From the IMG/VR virus record IMGVR_UViG_3300034198_017991, positions 1-57,180 of that record: 57,180 nucleotides of DNA. One strand, written 5' to 3'. Both the position numbers and the translations under genes were made by a program. The notes under the pieces were generated by a model. The model had not been told where the DNA came from. It saw only the letters and a program-made list of their open reading frames with translations, and did not search any database. Source of the stretch: a virus. Of this stretch, positions 1-7,668 are shown one piece after another. Each line of letters starts with the position of its first letter. The stretch's first letter is position 1.

Positions 1-79
1 ACTTGGCATGATTCTTGCGCAAAAATAAATTGGTTTTTGTCTTGAATGGCGGACTATCTACGAGACTATCTCCGACGTT

Positions 80-325
80 ATGAGCAAGCTAAATATCAGA
101 GCTTTTAGGGCGGTCGACAGAAAAAGCAAGCAGTCATTCGCTTTGCACGTTGGCTCAACCTACGTAATCGCCGCGCCACGGGACAAGAAACCGGGCGTCA
201 TTTATTGCACGGGACACGCTACGCTTTTGGCGGTTTACGCTAACGGGACGGCACGTTTCGAAAGCAACGCTAGCAAGGAGACATTCATAGTCAACCTTTC
301 GGACAACCGCGTTTTCCTTTTCTGA
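80..325 (+). CDS. Small hypothetical protein (81 aa)
   Basis: An 81-residue, mildly basic protein that I do not recognise. It has alternating hydrophobic and polar stretches (for example SFALHVGSTYVIAA and TLLAVYANGTARF) that suggest a small all-beta fold, and no cysteine pairs or membrane segment. The ATG has no convincing Shine-Dalgarno sequence, which is common in this window. It is the first gene seen and lies on the same strand as the early genes that follow. Function unknown. Confidence 0.45.
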   Translation: MSKLNIRAFRAVDRKSKQSFALHVGSTYVIAAPRDKKPGVIYCTGHATLLAVYANGTARFESNASKETFIVNLSDNRVFLF

Positions 326-340
326 TATGACCCGCCAGTT

Positions 341-436
341 ATGATCCGAGACTTGTCCAAGATAGTTTCCGCATCGCTGCTTTCGGCTTTGCTCGCCTAT
401 GCCGTTGCACGGGTCTGCTTTGCCTTGCTAGGGTAA
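341..436 (+). CDS. Possible 31-residue membrane peptide
   Basis: Very short ORF, ATG to TAA, 15 bases after the previous gene. The peptide starts MIRDLSKI and then has a single uncharged stretch (SASLLSALLAYAVA) long enough for one membrane span. Such mini-proteins occur in phage early regions, but nothing proves that this one is translated. It ends directly before a run of ten C residues. Confidence 0.25.
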   Translation: MIRDLSKIVSASLLSALLAYAVARVCFALLG

Positions 437-440
437 CCCG

Positions 441-450
441 CCCCCCCCCC
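441..450. repeat. Homopolymeric C10 tract
   Basis: Ten consecutive C residues in a gap between genes. The 340-680 stretch otherwise holds the possible mini-ORF at 341-436, the direct repeat at 542-607 and the promoter at 646-674. The tract could vary in length by slippage or be a sequencing weak spot; no reading frame crosses it convincingly. Confidence 0.7.
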
Positions 451-541
451 TCAAAGGAAACCCCGCGCCGGACTGGCCAGACCGTGGAGGGGCTCGGCGG
501 CCGGAATTGCCAGCAGGGCCGGAGACCATTGCGATTGCGCC

Positions 542-607
542 CATACTGACACAGCCCACTTTTCCTGAGCCCTGGTAAACCACATACTGACACAACCCGA
601 TTTTTCC
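542..607 (+). repeat. Direct repeat pair upstream of the early repressor gene
   Basis: Two near-identical copies of about 24 bases begin at 542 and 583, each starting CATACTGACACA, then a purine, CCC, two variable bases and a T-run followed by CC. They are 41 bp apart, about four helical turns, so a protein could bind both on one face of the DNA. They lie 75-140 bp upstream of the HTH gene, which makes operator or iteron sites the natural guess. Confidence 0.5.
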
Positions 608-645
608 CAAGCAACCCCAAAATACTCCACCAAATCTAACAGTTC

Positions 646-674
646 TTGACGTGTATACTCCCGAGTAGTATACG
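646..674 (+). promoter_or_regulatory. Sigma70-like promoter with overlapping palindromic operator
   Basis: TTGACG (646-651), a 17-base spacer and TATACG (669-674) form a good sigma70-type promoter. The inverted repeat GTATACT (653-659) / AGTATAC (667-673), with a 7-base spacer, lies across the spacer and the -10 box. It is well placed as an operator for the HTH protein encoded just downstream. Transcription would be expected to begin about at 681, which is the A of the next ATG, so the mRNA may be leaderless. Confidence 0.65.
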
Positions 675-680
675 ACCGGC

Positions 681-866
681 ATGTTCAAAACAAAGCTGAA
701 ATCCAGGCGCGAGTCGCTGGGCCTGACCCAGCGCCAGCTCGCCATGCGATGCAAGGTCCTGCCCTGCGTCATCTCGTTCTACGAAACCGGCCGCCGTGTC
801 CCCAAGACCGCGACTCTCCGCAAACTCGCGAAGGCTCTTCGCTGTGGGATGGAGGAACTGCTGTGA
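681..866 (+). CDS. XRE-family helix-turn-helix regulator (61 aa)
   Basis: A minimal Cro/C1-type DNA-binding protein. The sequence KSRRESLGLTQRQLAMRC, then ISFYETGRR and LRKLAKALRCGMEELL, is the standard five-helix XRE domain, with the HTH at about residues 14-35, and there is little else. The ATG lies at the predicted transcription start of the promoter at 646-674, whose palindrome is a likely autoregulatory site. The stop overlaps the GTG of the next gene. Likely role: transcriptional control of the early region. Confidence 0.85.
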   Translation: MFKTKLKSRRESLGLTQRQLAMRCKVLPCVISFYETGRRVPKTATLRKLAKALRCGMEELL

Positions 867-1078
867 ATGTCAACGATGTCGTTGCTCAAATCCAGGACCC
901 CCGGGTGCGTGATGCCTGTGGTCTTGCCGTCCGTGAAGTCGGTGACGTTGTGGTCTCTGACCGGGATCTCGCAGTGTTGGCCTACGTAGTCATGGCAGAC
1001 CAGGGTAAGATCACCACCAGCCCGCTTCTTGAGCTGGCCATCCAGTGTCGTGTGTGGGGTGCCAATCTGAAGCTCTGA
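863..1078 (+). CDS. Hypothetical protein, GTG start (71 aa)
   Basis: Starts at GTG 863, overlapping the TGA of the HTH gene (GTGA), and is preceded at about 850-856 by GGAGGA, one of the few strong ribosome binding sites in the window, so translational coupling is likely. The protein begins VNVNDVVAQIQDPRVRDACGL and is acidic, with a helical look. An upstream extension in the same frame lies inside the HTH gene and is unlikely to be used. Function unknown; co-expression with the regulator is the only clue. Confidence 0.6.
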   Translation: MNVNDVVAQIQDPRVRDACGLAVREVGDVVVSDRDLAVLAYVVMADQGKITTSPLLELAIQCRVWGANLKL

Positions 1079-1079
1079 C

Positions 1080-1223
1080 ATGGCCAGGAAATGTAACATC
1101 CGAGGCGGCACCAAAGAGGAGGCGATCAAGGCCATCTTCGAAGTCGGTTGTGGTGGCTGGTGCTGTTACGAGTGCTGGTGTGGTCAATGGCACATCATCG
1201 GAATGCCGAAAGAAATTAAGTGA
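1080..1223 (+). CDS. Small Cys-rich zinc-ribbon-like protein (47 aa)
   Basis: A 47-residue protein with CNIRGG near the start and a C-terminal cluster GCGGWCCYECWCGQWHI. The pattern C-x-W-C-G-x-W-H near a tyrosine resembles the small phage zinc proteins that end in YxCxxCGxWH. It begins two bases after the previous stop and ends overlapping the next GTG/ATG region. The likely role is metal binding in a small nucleic-acid or host-protein binding peptide; this is inferred from the cysteine spacing only. Confidence 0.55.
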   Translation: MARKCNIRGGTKEEAIKAIFEVGCGGWCCYECWCGQWHIIGMPKEIK

Positions 1224-1231
1224 TTGTGGTT

Positions 1232-1576
1232 ATGAAGAAAGCGAAGAAGGTCGGAGTGTTCAAGCTGGGTCCCGAGAATGTGGAGCTGTGGGTCGATCCG
1301 GCTATTAGCGGCGGCACGTTCAATCTGTGCCCCAGGTCCGGCGGTATGGCTGAGATACGGATCGGCGTGAACGAGCAGATCGAAGTCCTGATCCACGAGC
1401 TGTTCGAGTTCTGCGCTGCCCGTCTCCAGCTCCGCTTCATCGCGGCCCCGTCATTCACCAGGTCCCATGCGGACTACCTCTTCGTCATGACCCACGAGCA
1501 GTTCACCGAAGTCGCAGCCCGTGTGGGCTGCTTCATGTCCGACGCCATCCCTAAACTGAAATTGAAATTGAAATAA
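1232..1576 (+). CDS. Hypothetical protein with HELFEF motif (114 aa)
   Basis: The protein contains IEVLIHELFEFCAARLQL (HELFEF at residues 55-60), a helix that recalls metalloprotease HExxH segments, but the second histidine is absent, so enzymatic activity is doubtful. The C-terminus is a Lys-Leu repeat (KLKLKLK) encoded by a short tandem repeat. An in-frame GTG at 1220, overlapping the preceding stop as GTGA, is an alternative start that adds four residues. No family recognised with confidence. Confidence 0.6.
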   Translation: MKKAKKVGVFKLGPENVELWVDPAISGGTFNLCPRSGGMAEIRIGVNEQIEVLIHELFEFCAARLQLRFIAAPSFTRSHADYLFVMTHEQFTEVAARVGCFMSDAIPKLKLKLK

Positions 1577-1578
1577 AC

Positions 1579-2319
1579 ATGCAATTCGAAATTAACAAGA
1601 AATACAAACACGAGAGCGGCATTGTCGCTACCGTCAAAGCCATCACGGAAAAGAACGTCTACCTCGAAGATGAGACCGGGCTTCATGCCTATTGTGTCCC
1701 GAAGAGAAATCCAAAGTATCCCGAGGCCTGGACCGAGGTCGACGAGGTCCTGGAAGCAGCCGTCGGCGACAGGGAGTATTACCGGGGTGGAAGGAGGTGT
1801 GCTGTGAGCGAGGAGTATGGCATCAAATTCAAAGATCAGGCAGAAGCCATCGACGCGCTGTGCCGTAAAGTGTTCGGCGCAAGGCCGGTGTATTACGATG
1901 CAGCCCCGGCCCCGAGCGCGACGCCGAGCAAAGTTCTGCTCTCAGATCGTGTGCGACCCGACAGCGAGGCAGCACCGTGGGTGTGTGATGCGATCAAGAA
2001 ACTCGAACGCGAACTCGAACGCGAACTCGCTCAAGCCACCGAAGCCCTTGAAACCGAGCGCATGCGTCTCGCGGCGGTCGGCGTAGTGGCCACGGCAGAC
2101 ACCCGGGAGACCAGAGACCGTGCGCGGGACATGTTGCCCGAATACCGCAGCGGGTCTCTGTCGGATGTGGAGCGCCGGGTTGACGAGTGCATTGACCTTC
2201 GGGAGAAGTGCGACGCCCTCATCGCAGCCTGCCAATGGGCTCAGGTGGAGCTAGGCAAACACACGCGCCCGTCCCCGATTGACACGGCTCTGGCCATGGT
2301 GGAGAGGAGGGAGGCATGA
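1579..2319 (+). CDS. Hypothetical early protein with coiled coil (246 aa)
   Basis: The N-terminal 75 residues (FEINKKYKHESGIVATVKAI, then VYLEDETG) look like a small beta-barrel. After a Pro/Ala-rich linker at about residues 110-120 comes a charged helix with heptads (KKLERELERELAQATEALETE) and a further helical region. The start ATG follows two bases after the previous stop and has an A-rich leader. The stop TGA overlaps the next ATG (ATGA). Function unknown. Confidence 0.65.
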   Translation: MQFEINKKYKHESGIVATVKAITEKNVYLEDETGLHAYCVPKRNPKYPEAWTEVDEVLEAAVGDREYYRGGRRCAVSEEYGIKFKDQAEAIDALCRKVFGARPVYYDAAPAPSATPSKVLLSDRVRPDSEAAPWVCDAIKKLERELERELAQATEALETERMRLAAVGVVATADTRETRDRARDMLPEYRSGSLSDVERRVDECIDLREKCDALIAACQWAQVELGKHTRPSPIDTALAMVERREA

Positions 2320-3302
2320 TTCCGACGCCGAGGACGGATGCCTACAAGGGCACGCATGAAACGCACCGCAACAACGGAAAGACCATCTACGGTCACGCCG
2401 AGGAACTTGAACGCGAACTCGCCGAGGCGCGGGAATCCATCAAAGAGCACGATGCGTGCGCAGACGCATGGTGCGCGAAAGCACGCAAATTGAATGAGGG
2501 GCTCGCCGAGGCCATCCGCGAGCGGGACAACGCGGAATCCGACAAGCGGCAGGCCGACGTTGACACCCTCCGGGCGCTGCATGAGCGGAACGAGGCGCGG
2601 GCGCAGCGGGACCGGCTGGCGGATGCGCTGCGAGGATTGCGGGAAGTTATCCATGACACTCGCGGTCCTGACGCGTTTCATGCAGTAAAGAACGCCGATC
2701 AGGTTCTTGCCGCCAACGCGAAAGAACTTTCCACACTGCCCACCGAAAAAGGCTCTCCAGTAGGGGACGAAACGAGTGAGCCCGAAACACACCAGCCGGA
2801 AATGGCCGTTGATCTCTCAGGCGTCCCGGGCAGTGTGGGAAACATCCTCATCCGGAAGTCGCCGACAGCAGACACGCGCACCTGCGACTTCGCCAATGTC
2901 AGCAAAGGGACACTGCTTCAGTCGAGCCATCAACACATCAATGATGTGAGGAACGGCCTCCTCTTCTTCACGGCTTACATGGAGAACGCCGCAAGGAATC
3001 ACGACTGGGACAAGATTGCATTCATTGACGACTTCCATGCTGATTTTGTTACTGGGTTCGACAAGGCCAGTTGGTGGTTCAACCATCGTCACATCAGCCG
3101 CCATCACCTCGCGCACGAAGATGGCATCCCCAAGGACGTGAACCTTCTGGATGTTCTGGAATACATCGTCGATTGCGTCATGGCCGGAATGGCCCGCAGT
3201 GGAGATGTCTACGAACTGAAGATGTCTCCTGAGCTGATGAAGGTAGCGTTCAACAACACCATCAATCTCCTGAAATCAAAAGTAGAAGTTATTGAGGAAT
3301 GA
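2316..3302 (+). CDS. Hypothetical protein: coiled coil plus C-terminal HD-like/DUF5662-like domain (328 aa)
   Basis: Residues 25-110 are a strongly charged helical region (EELERELAEARES and similar). From about residue 195 to the end there is a compact domain with TSSH-like SSHQHINDVRN, NHDWDKIAF, WWFNHRHISRHHL and LDVLEYIVDCVMAGMARSG. The conserved His and Asp spacing (HDWDK ... HRHISRHH) is typical of phage HD-like or DUF5662-type proteins that bind a metal. Translationally coupled to its neighbours by ATGA overlaps on both sides. The catalytic role is unknown. Confidence 0.65.
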   Translation: MIPTPRTDAYKGTHETHRNNGKTIYGHAEELERELAEARESIKEHDACADAWCAKARKLNEGLAEAIRERDNAESDKRQADVDTLRALHERNEARAQRDRLADALRGLREVIHDTRGPDAFHAVKNADQVLAANAKELSTLPTEKGSPVGDETSEPETHQPEMAVDLSGVPGSVGNILIRKSPTADTRTCDFANVSKGTLLQSSHQHINDVRNGLLFFTAYMENAARNHDWDKIAFIDDFHADFVTGFDKASWWFNHRHISRHHLAHEDGIPKDVNLLDVLEYIVDCVMAGMARSGDVYELKMSPELMKVAFNNTINLLKSKVEVIEE

Positions 3303-3466
3303 GCGAGCAAGAGCAGATCAAAGCGTTCGTGACGGACATCCAGCGCGTGGTTGACCGCTACCGCTCGGAATTTAACTTGACCCTCGCCAGCGCAATCGGA
3401 TCACTTGAGATCGTGAAACTTGAACTTTGGAAAGAACATGCTGATGACGCTGAAAGAGAAAATTGA
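3299..3466 (+). CDS. Small acidic conserved phage protein (55 aa)
   Basis: Starts at the ATG overlapping the stop of the previous gene (ATGA). The product starts MSEQEQIKAFVTDIQRVVDRY, continues FNLTLASAIGSLEIVKLEL and ends ERENstop. This matches a common layout of small phage proteins: an N-terminal helix with a basic-aromatic DRYRSEF motif and a conserved glycine helix. Its 3' part overlaps the start of the next gene by about 20 bases in another frame. Function unknown. Confidence 0.65.
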   Translation: MSEQEQIKAFVTDIQRVVDRYRSEFNLTLASAIGSLEIVKLELWKEHADDAEREN

Positions 3467-3605
3467 AAAGCTGATCAACCAAAAGAGCTTGGAGAACGGT
3501 AGTAACACGCCGGACTTCGTTCTCGCACAGTATCTGTTAGACTGTCTCGAAGCGTTCGACAACGCAGTCAACGCGAGGCAAAGCTTCCACAACCATAAAA
3601 GATGA
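3444..3605 (+). CDS. Small conserved phage protein, ENGSNTPDF type (53 aa)
   Basis: MTLKEKIEKLINQKSLENGS followed by NTPDFVLAQYLLDCLEAFDNAV. The motif ENGS(N/D)TPDF(I/V)LA and a helical end recur in many phage genomes as a short protein of unknown role. GGAAAG at 3429-3434 is a plausible ribosome binding site for ATG 3444 (spacing 9) and could also serve ATG 3438, which would add ML. The stop overlaps the next ATG. One copy of the octamer CTGTTAGA lies inside, at 3534. Confidence 0.65.
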   Translation: MTLKEKIEKLINQKSLENGSNTPDFVLAQYLLDCLEAFDNAVNARQSFHNHKR

Positions 3606-4042
3606 AACTAACCGACGACCCCATCAGCCCGGGACACTACCGGGGCCACCCATCTGGAATCGAGTGCATCGAAGTCACCGAGCGGATGAACTTCAACTTG
3701 GGCAATGCCTTCAAGTATCTGTTCCGCTGTGGTCACAAAGGAGACCCGGTCCAGGACCTGCGAAAAGCCTACTGGTATCTGGACAGGGAACTTTGCAGGC
3801 GTGCGTGCAGGCCTTGGTGGTATCGTCTGTGGGCGGAGGACGAGGTCTATGACTCAGGCATCGAAGGCTCTGCTGACATCCAGACTATCCTCACCTTCGA
3901 GCACCGGTATAGCGGCCACATGCGGTCAGCGATGGAGCGAATCTACGCTGCCCACATACTCGGACGTTCGACCAAGACGCTGGAGAGCGCGATGTCTTCC
4001 GTCTCTTCCATGATCAAGATCGCATCCAACCGATACCCATGA
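3602..4042 (+). CDS. DUF3310-like protein (146 aa), possible nucleotide kinase relative
   Basis: The N-terminus has the DUF3310 signature: DPISPGHYRGHPSGIECIEV, then MNFNLGNAFKYLFRCGHKGD and DLRKAYWYLDRE. Phage proteins of this kind include relatives of T7 gp1.7, a nucleotide kinase, so a part in nucleotide metabolism is possible but unproven. The C-terminal 70 residues are less conserved and helical. Coupled by ATGA overlaps to both neighbours. Confidence 0.75.
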   Translation: MKLTDDPISPGHYRGHPSGIECIEVTERMNFNLGNAFKYLFRCGHKGDPVQDLRKAYWYLDRELCRRACRPWWYRLWAEDEVYDSGIEGSADIQTILTFEHRYSGHMRSAMERIYAAHILGRSTKTLESAMSSVSSMIKIASNRYP

Positions 4043-4398
4043 AGATCGGACTCGTCGGGGCCATGGCCGCCCTCAAGGCCTACGCGGACGCTCGCGGGGG
4101 AGACGTCGTCTCCCCTGAGGAGCTGCGCGACAGGACTGCGGTCTGCCGGTCGTGTCCGAAGCGCAAGTTGTCCTCCGGAATCTTGACCAAGGTGTCGGAG
4201 AAGCTCGGCATCCTGGCCAACGCCCACAGAGTCCCGAAGGACGTGAGTGCCTACTCCTGCGGAGTGTGTGGTTGCTCGCTCATGCTACTGCTACCGGCCA
4301 GGGGCGTGGCCCTGCATAAGGACACCCCTGAAGAGGCGCGTGAGCGCCCGGACTCCTGCTGGATCAAAAAGGTTGACGCTGGCTCCGGGAAAGGGTAG
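4039..4398 (+). CDS. Cys-rich zinc-binding protein, early or tail cluster (119 aa)
   Basis: Contains two cysteine pairs, CRSCPKRK at about residue 36 and YSCGVCGCSLMLLLPA at about residue 73, plus a late cysteine in RPDSCWIKK. This arrangement (CxxC ... CxxCxC ... C) is a common phage zinc-binding protein found beside tail and structural genes. It overlaps the DUF3310-like gene by four bases and sits directly upstream of the tail-fibre cluster. Exact role unknown. Confidence 0.65.
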   Translation: MKIGLVGAMAALKAYADARGGDVVSPEELRDRTAVCRSCPKRKLSSGILTKVSEKLGILANAHRVPKDVSAYSCGVCGCSLMLLLPARGVALHKDTPEEARERPDSCWIKKVDAGSGKG

Positions 4399-4411
4399 AG
4401 GTTCCCGCGTT

Positions 4412-4792
4412 ATGAGTGCCAACAATGCGTTATACCGCGTGATTAAGCGCGTGAAGGGTCGGATCATCCCGACAACCATAAACTCCACCTCCAACCGGAC
4501 CATCTCGAAGGATGAGGCTCTTTACGGAGTCGTCGTCTCAAATGCCGGTGCCTCCGGAGAGGTGGTCATCACCCCTCCGGCTGCGGTTCCCGGGATGCGC
4601 CTGACGCTCTGCGTCGCCGCTGCCCAGAACCTCAAGCTCGACCTGCCCACCGGGAACACCATCCGTGGCCTCGCCACCTCCGGGCAGACGTTCAGCGCCG
4701 ATGCTGTCGGTGAGACCTTGCAGCTCGTCTGTGTGGTCCCCAACGTCTGGGAATCCGTCGGGGCTGCTGACGGCACTTGGACCGCCGCCTAA
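4412..4792 (+). CDS. Probable small virion or tail-associated protein (126 aa)
   Basis: Starts at ATG 4412 (MSANNALYRVIKRVKG); a longer in-frame reading lies inside the previous gene and is rejected. The protein is a run of short beta-strand-like segments with many Thr/Ser/Gly/Val, such as ALYGVVVSNAG and SGEVVITPPAAVPGMRLTLC. Low charge and beta-rich content, with a position just before tail-fibre genes, suggest a decoration or fibre-associated protein. No enzyme motif. Confidence 0.6.
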   Translation: MSANNALYRVIKRVKGRIIPTTINSTSNRTISKDEALYGVVVSNAGASGEVVITPPAAVPGMRLTLCVAAAQNLKLDLPTGNTIRGLATSGQTFSADAVGETLQLVCVVPNVWESVGAADGTWTAA

Positions 4793-4805
4793 CACCCGTT
4801 GAACC

Positions 4806-5219
4806 ATGCTTGAGATTGTGAGAGGTCGGACATGGGCCGTCGTCCACTCGTTCTTTGATGACGAGCCGGACGGTATCCCATCCGACCTCTCGCATATCCG
4901 GAAGGCCCGTTGCCAGATCCGGTCGAAGTCCGCCACCAGGGGTGAAGACGGACACTTCTATCATCCGATCATCGCCGAGCCGGATGTGAATATCGAAGCG
5001 AACCTGGTGACTCTTTCGTTGCCACGGGATTCCACCAACCTCCTCTACATCGGTGATTACGTGATTGACGCCGTCGGCACCGACGCCAACGGAAACGACG
5101 AAGCACTCCTCGACCCGGAGCCCGTGCGTGTGGTCAATCGCCCGACCCTTCCCACAGGAAGCGTCCCTCCCACCATCCCGGACTTTGTCCAGACTTTCGA
5201 AACCGCTATCGAAGACTGA
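4806..5219 (+). CDS. Beta-rich tail-associated protein (137 aa)
   Basis: Begins MLEIVRGRTWAVVHSFF, followed by IRKARCQIRSKSATRGEDG and NLVTLSLPRDSTNLLYIGDYVIDAV. This is the layout of the small immunoglobulin-like proteins often found beside phage fibre genes (a strand, a linker stating limits, an evaluated final strand). It ends two bases before the tailspike ATG. Assignment as a tail or fibre accessory protein rests on fold impression and context. Confidence 0.55.
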   Translation: MLEIVRGRTWAVVHSFFDDEPDGIPSDLSHIRKARCQIRSKSATRGEDGHFYHPIIAEPDVNIEANLVTLSLPRDSTNLLYIGDYVIDAVGTDANGNDEALLDPEPVRVVNRPTLPTGSVPPTIPDFVQTFETAIED

Positions 5220-5220
5220 T

Positions 5221-7665
5221 ATGCCAACCACTATCGAACAACTCATTGTCGCCACCGACGCTCTCGCCAAAGCTTTCGGCGACGAGATCCAGCTTCGCGG
5301 GTTCAAGCCGGGCGGTGTTCCTGGCCAGGTCCCTGTCAAAGGTGAAGGCGAGTTCCAGTGGGAGTGGGGCGGTCTCTCGGCGACATGGGGTTCCGTCGGC
5401 GGTTCGATTCTCGATCAGGTGGATTTGCAGACCGCTCTTGCCAACCGCGTCCCGATCACCCGCACGATCAACGGCCAGTCTCTCTCCTCCAACATCACGC
5501 TCGTCACCGATCTGTCCTCCGGTCCCGTGACCTCCACCGGCGGCGTCTCCGCCATCGCGGACGGCGCTCTGACCATTGGTATGGTCAATGGCCTCTCGGG
5601 AGCGTTGGCCGGTAAGCAGGCGACCCTGGTGAGCGGGACGAACATCAAGACGGTCAACGGGACAAGCCTGCTCGGGTCGGGGGATATTTCCGTGACCGGA
5701 TCGTCCGGCGTCATTGACATCACCGCATCCCCATACTCGGCGGTCGGCGACGGTCGCCGCGTGGACGATGCTGCGATCAGTTCGGGCGGAACCACGTTGA
5801 CATCCGCAACCGCAAATTTCCAAACCAGCCATGTCGGCAAGTTTATCCGCGTCGTCGGCGCTGGCGCGGCTGGAGCGGATCTGGTGACAACTATCGCGTC
5901 TCGCACGAACACCACGACCGTCGTCTTGACGGCTTCCGCATCGACCATGGTGTCTGGTGCTACGGCGTTCTGGGGAACCAATTCGACCGCCGCTATCCAG
6001 GCCGCCATCGACGCAGCGGCTACTTCTGCGACAACGCGCACGGTGCTCATCCCGCCCGGGGTGTTCCTCTGTAACGTCCTGCTCAAGCCTGGTATCATCA
6101 TCGAAGGCGTGAACCCGCGCCTCAACCAGAGCGACCTCCCGAGCGGAAGCTCCATCGCTTCCAGTTACAGCGGCGTTTCGATCCTCATGCCAGCACTGAG
6201 GACGGCACCCGTCATCGACGCCACGGGCTCCAACGATGCCACCTCTTGCGGCGGCTGTGTCCTCCGCCGCTTCGCCGTCTTCGGGTCTCCCGCGAAGACT
6301 GGCCACGGCATCCGCCTTGGATTGGATGACGGGTCGGTTTCGTTTTTCGCCGGTCAGTGCATCAAAGTGGAGCAGGTGTGGGTCTCAGGGTTCAAATACT
6401 GTTTCGCCGGGAGCCGCCTCGCGGACATCCACTTCGAACTGTGCCAAGCATCCAGCGGGGTCTACGGCTGGAACATGGCCGAGATCGACAGCATTGAAAC
6501 GCTTCGCTACACCGACGGGATCACGATTACGTCCTGCACCTCAGTCGGCGTTGAGACTGTGTTCCGTTTCCAGGGATCGAAGAATGTCGTGATCAACTGC
6601 GGAGACTACAACTCATCTGGTGGCACCAATAACATGCTGCGTCTGGTGGACATGAAGAACTCCAACGTCTGCATCACTTCGGCAAACGCGGAAGCAACCG
6701 GCAGCGACGTGATTCGTAAGACCGATGGAAGACTGGTCATCAGCTCGATCAAGGTTCTCAACGGGCTCAAGGGCCTTGTCGCTGAGATTGGGACATCGGC
6801 CAACACCGCCATCCATTCAGCAGAGGTCAACGGCGAGACTTGGGGCGCAGCATCAGCCACAGGCATTATCTGGAAGGGTATTGCCGGTAACCCATCACCA
6901 CTGATGCTGCCCAAGGGTTACGCGATGACGTGGTATTCCGACAACACGCTGGCTACCCTGCAAGACGCGGAGCTTACCTCGCTCCGATACGGCCGTCAGC
7001 TCGACATCATGAACACGCAGGACTTTTTCCTGCGCAACGCCACGTCGGCTCCGTATGGGTCCATCGGCTGGTCGTCGACAAACATCTCCGGGACTTTCCT
7101 TGGTCGTGTGGACAGCGCGTCCGCTACGTTTGAGTGGTATTCGTCAGGAGGTCCGACGGCAAATCTTGCCGGGCGTCTCTCTTTCGAGCGGGAGGTCATC
7201 GCGCTGAACGAGAACTTTGAAATCAGGTTTGTTTTGGCCGACGCGAACGCCGCATCCGGCGCGTCGATCTGTCGATACGGCGTCTATTCTCACGACGCCT
7301 CAATCACACCACTGGATGGTGTCGGCTTCCGTGTGGACCGTTCGGCAAGCACGAACATCTTCTTTGAGGTCATCAACAACGGGTCGATCACCAGTGTTGA
7401 CATGGGGGTGGCAGCGTCCACAACCATGAACAGCCTCCGTGAGTTTATCATCCGAAGGACACCGCAAGGCATTTACGGCGTCATCCGAAACAACCCGTCT
7501 TCCGGTTCCGGCATCACCGCAGCCATCCAACGCAACTCCGGAACCCTCCGCGCAGAATATGCCGCTCCTGCCTTCTACTGGGGAACCACGGCTACCGCTG
7601 GCTACGTGACTGCCCGTATTCGCGAGTTCTCTTTCCGCCGCTTCGTTACCAACTCCTTCCTTTGA
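5221..7665 (+). CDS. Tailspike with pectate-lyase-type beta-helix (814 aa)
   Basis: The true start is ATG 5221 (MPTTIEQLIVATDALAKAFG); the in-frame upstream extension overlaps the preceding gene. The first 160 residues carry fibre-type elements (LQTALANRVPITRTINGQSL, LSGALAGKQATLVSG). From about residue 163 the phrase SAVGDGRRVDDAA, then NSTAAIQAAIDAA and VLIPPGVFLCNVLLKPGIII, is the classic opening of a pectate-lyase-3 right-handed beta-helix, followed by helix rungs and a C-terminal beta-rich domain. Likely binds and perhaps cleaves a host surface polysaccharide. The first of two such proteins in the window. Confidence 0.85.
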   Translation: MPTTIEQLIVATDALAKAFGDEIQLRGFKPGGVPGQVPVKGEGEFQWEWGGLSATWGSVGGSILDQVDLQTALANRVPITRTINGQSLSSNITLVTDLSSGPVTSTGGVSAIADGALTIGMVNGLSGALAGKQATLVSGTNIKTVNGTSLLGSGDISVTGSSGVIDITASPYSAVGDGRRVDDAAISSGGTTLTSATANFQTSHVGKFIRVVGAGAAGADLVTTIASRTNTTTVVLTASASTMVSGATAFWGTNSTAAIQAAIDAAATSATTRTVLIPPGVFLCNVLLKPGIIIEGVNPRLNQSDLPSGSSIASSYSGVSILMPALRTAPVIDATGSNDATSCGGCVLRRFAVFGSPAKTGHGIRLGLDDGSVSFFAGQCIKVEQVWVSGFKYCFAGSRLADIHFELCQASSGVYGWNMAEIDSIETLRYTDGITITSCTSVGVETVFRFQGSKNVVINCGDYNSSGGTNNMLRLVDMKNSNVCITSANAEATGSDVIRKTDGRLVISSIKVLNGLKGLVAEIGTSANTAIHSAEVNGETWGAASATGIIWKGIAGNPSPLMLPKGYAMTWYSDNTLATLQDAELTSLRYGRQLDIMNTQDFFLRNATSAPYGSIGWSSTNISGTFLGRVDSASATFEWYSSGGPTANLAGRLSFEREVIALNENFEIRFVLADANAASGASICRYGVYSHDASITPLDGVGFRVDRSASTNIFFEVINNGSITSVDMGVAASTTMNSLREFIIRRTPQGIYGVIRNNPSSGSGITAAIQRNSGTLRAEYAAPAFYWGTTATAGYVTARIREFSFRRFVTNSFL

Positions 7666-7668
7666 GCC

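Noticed and set aside
5206-6306. 366-aa minus-strand ORF over the tailspike
   Set aside because: Arg/Gly/Asp-rich shadow of the tailspike frame without motif.
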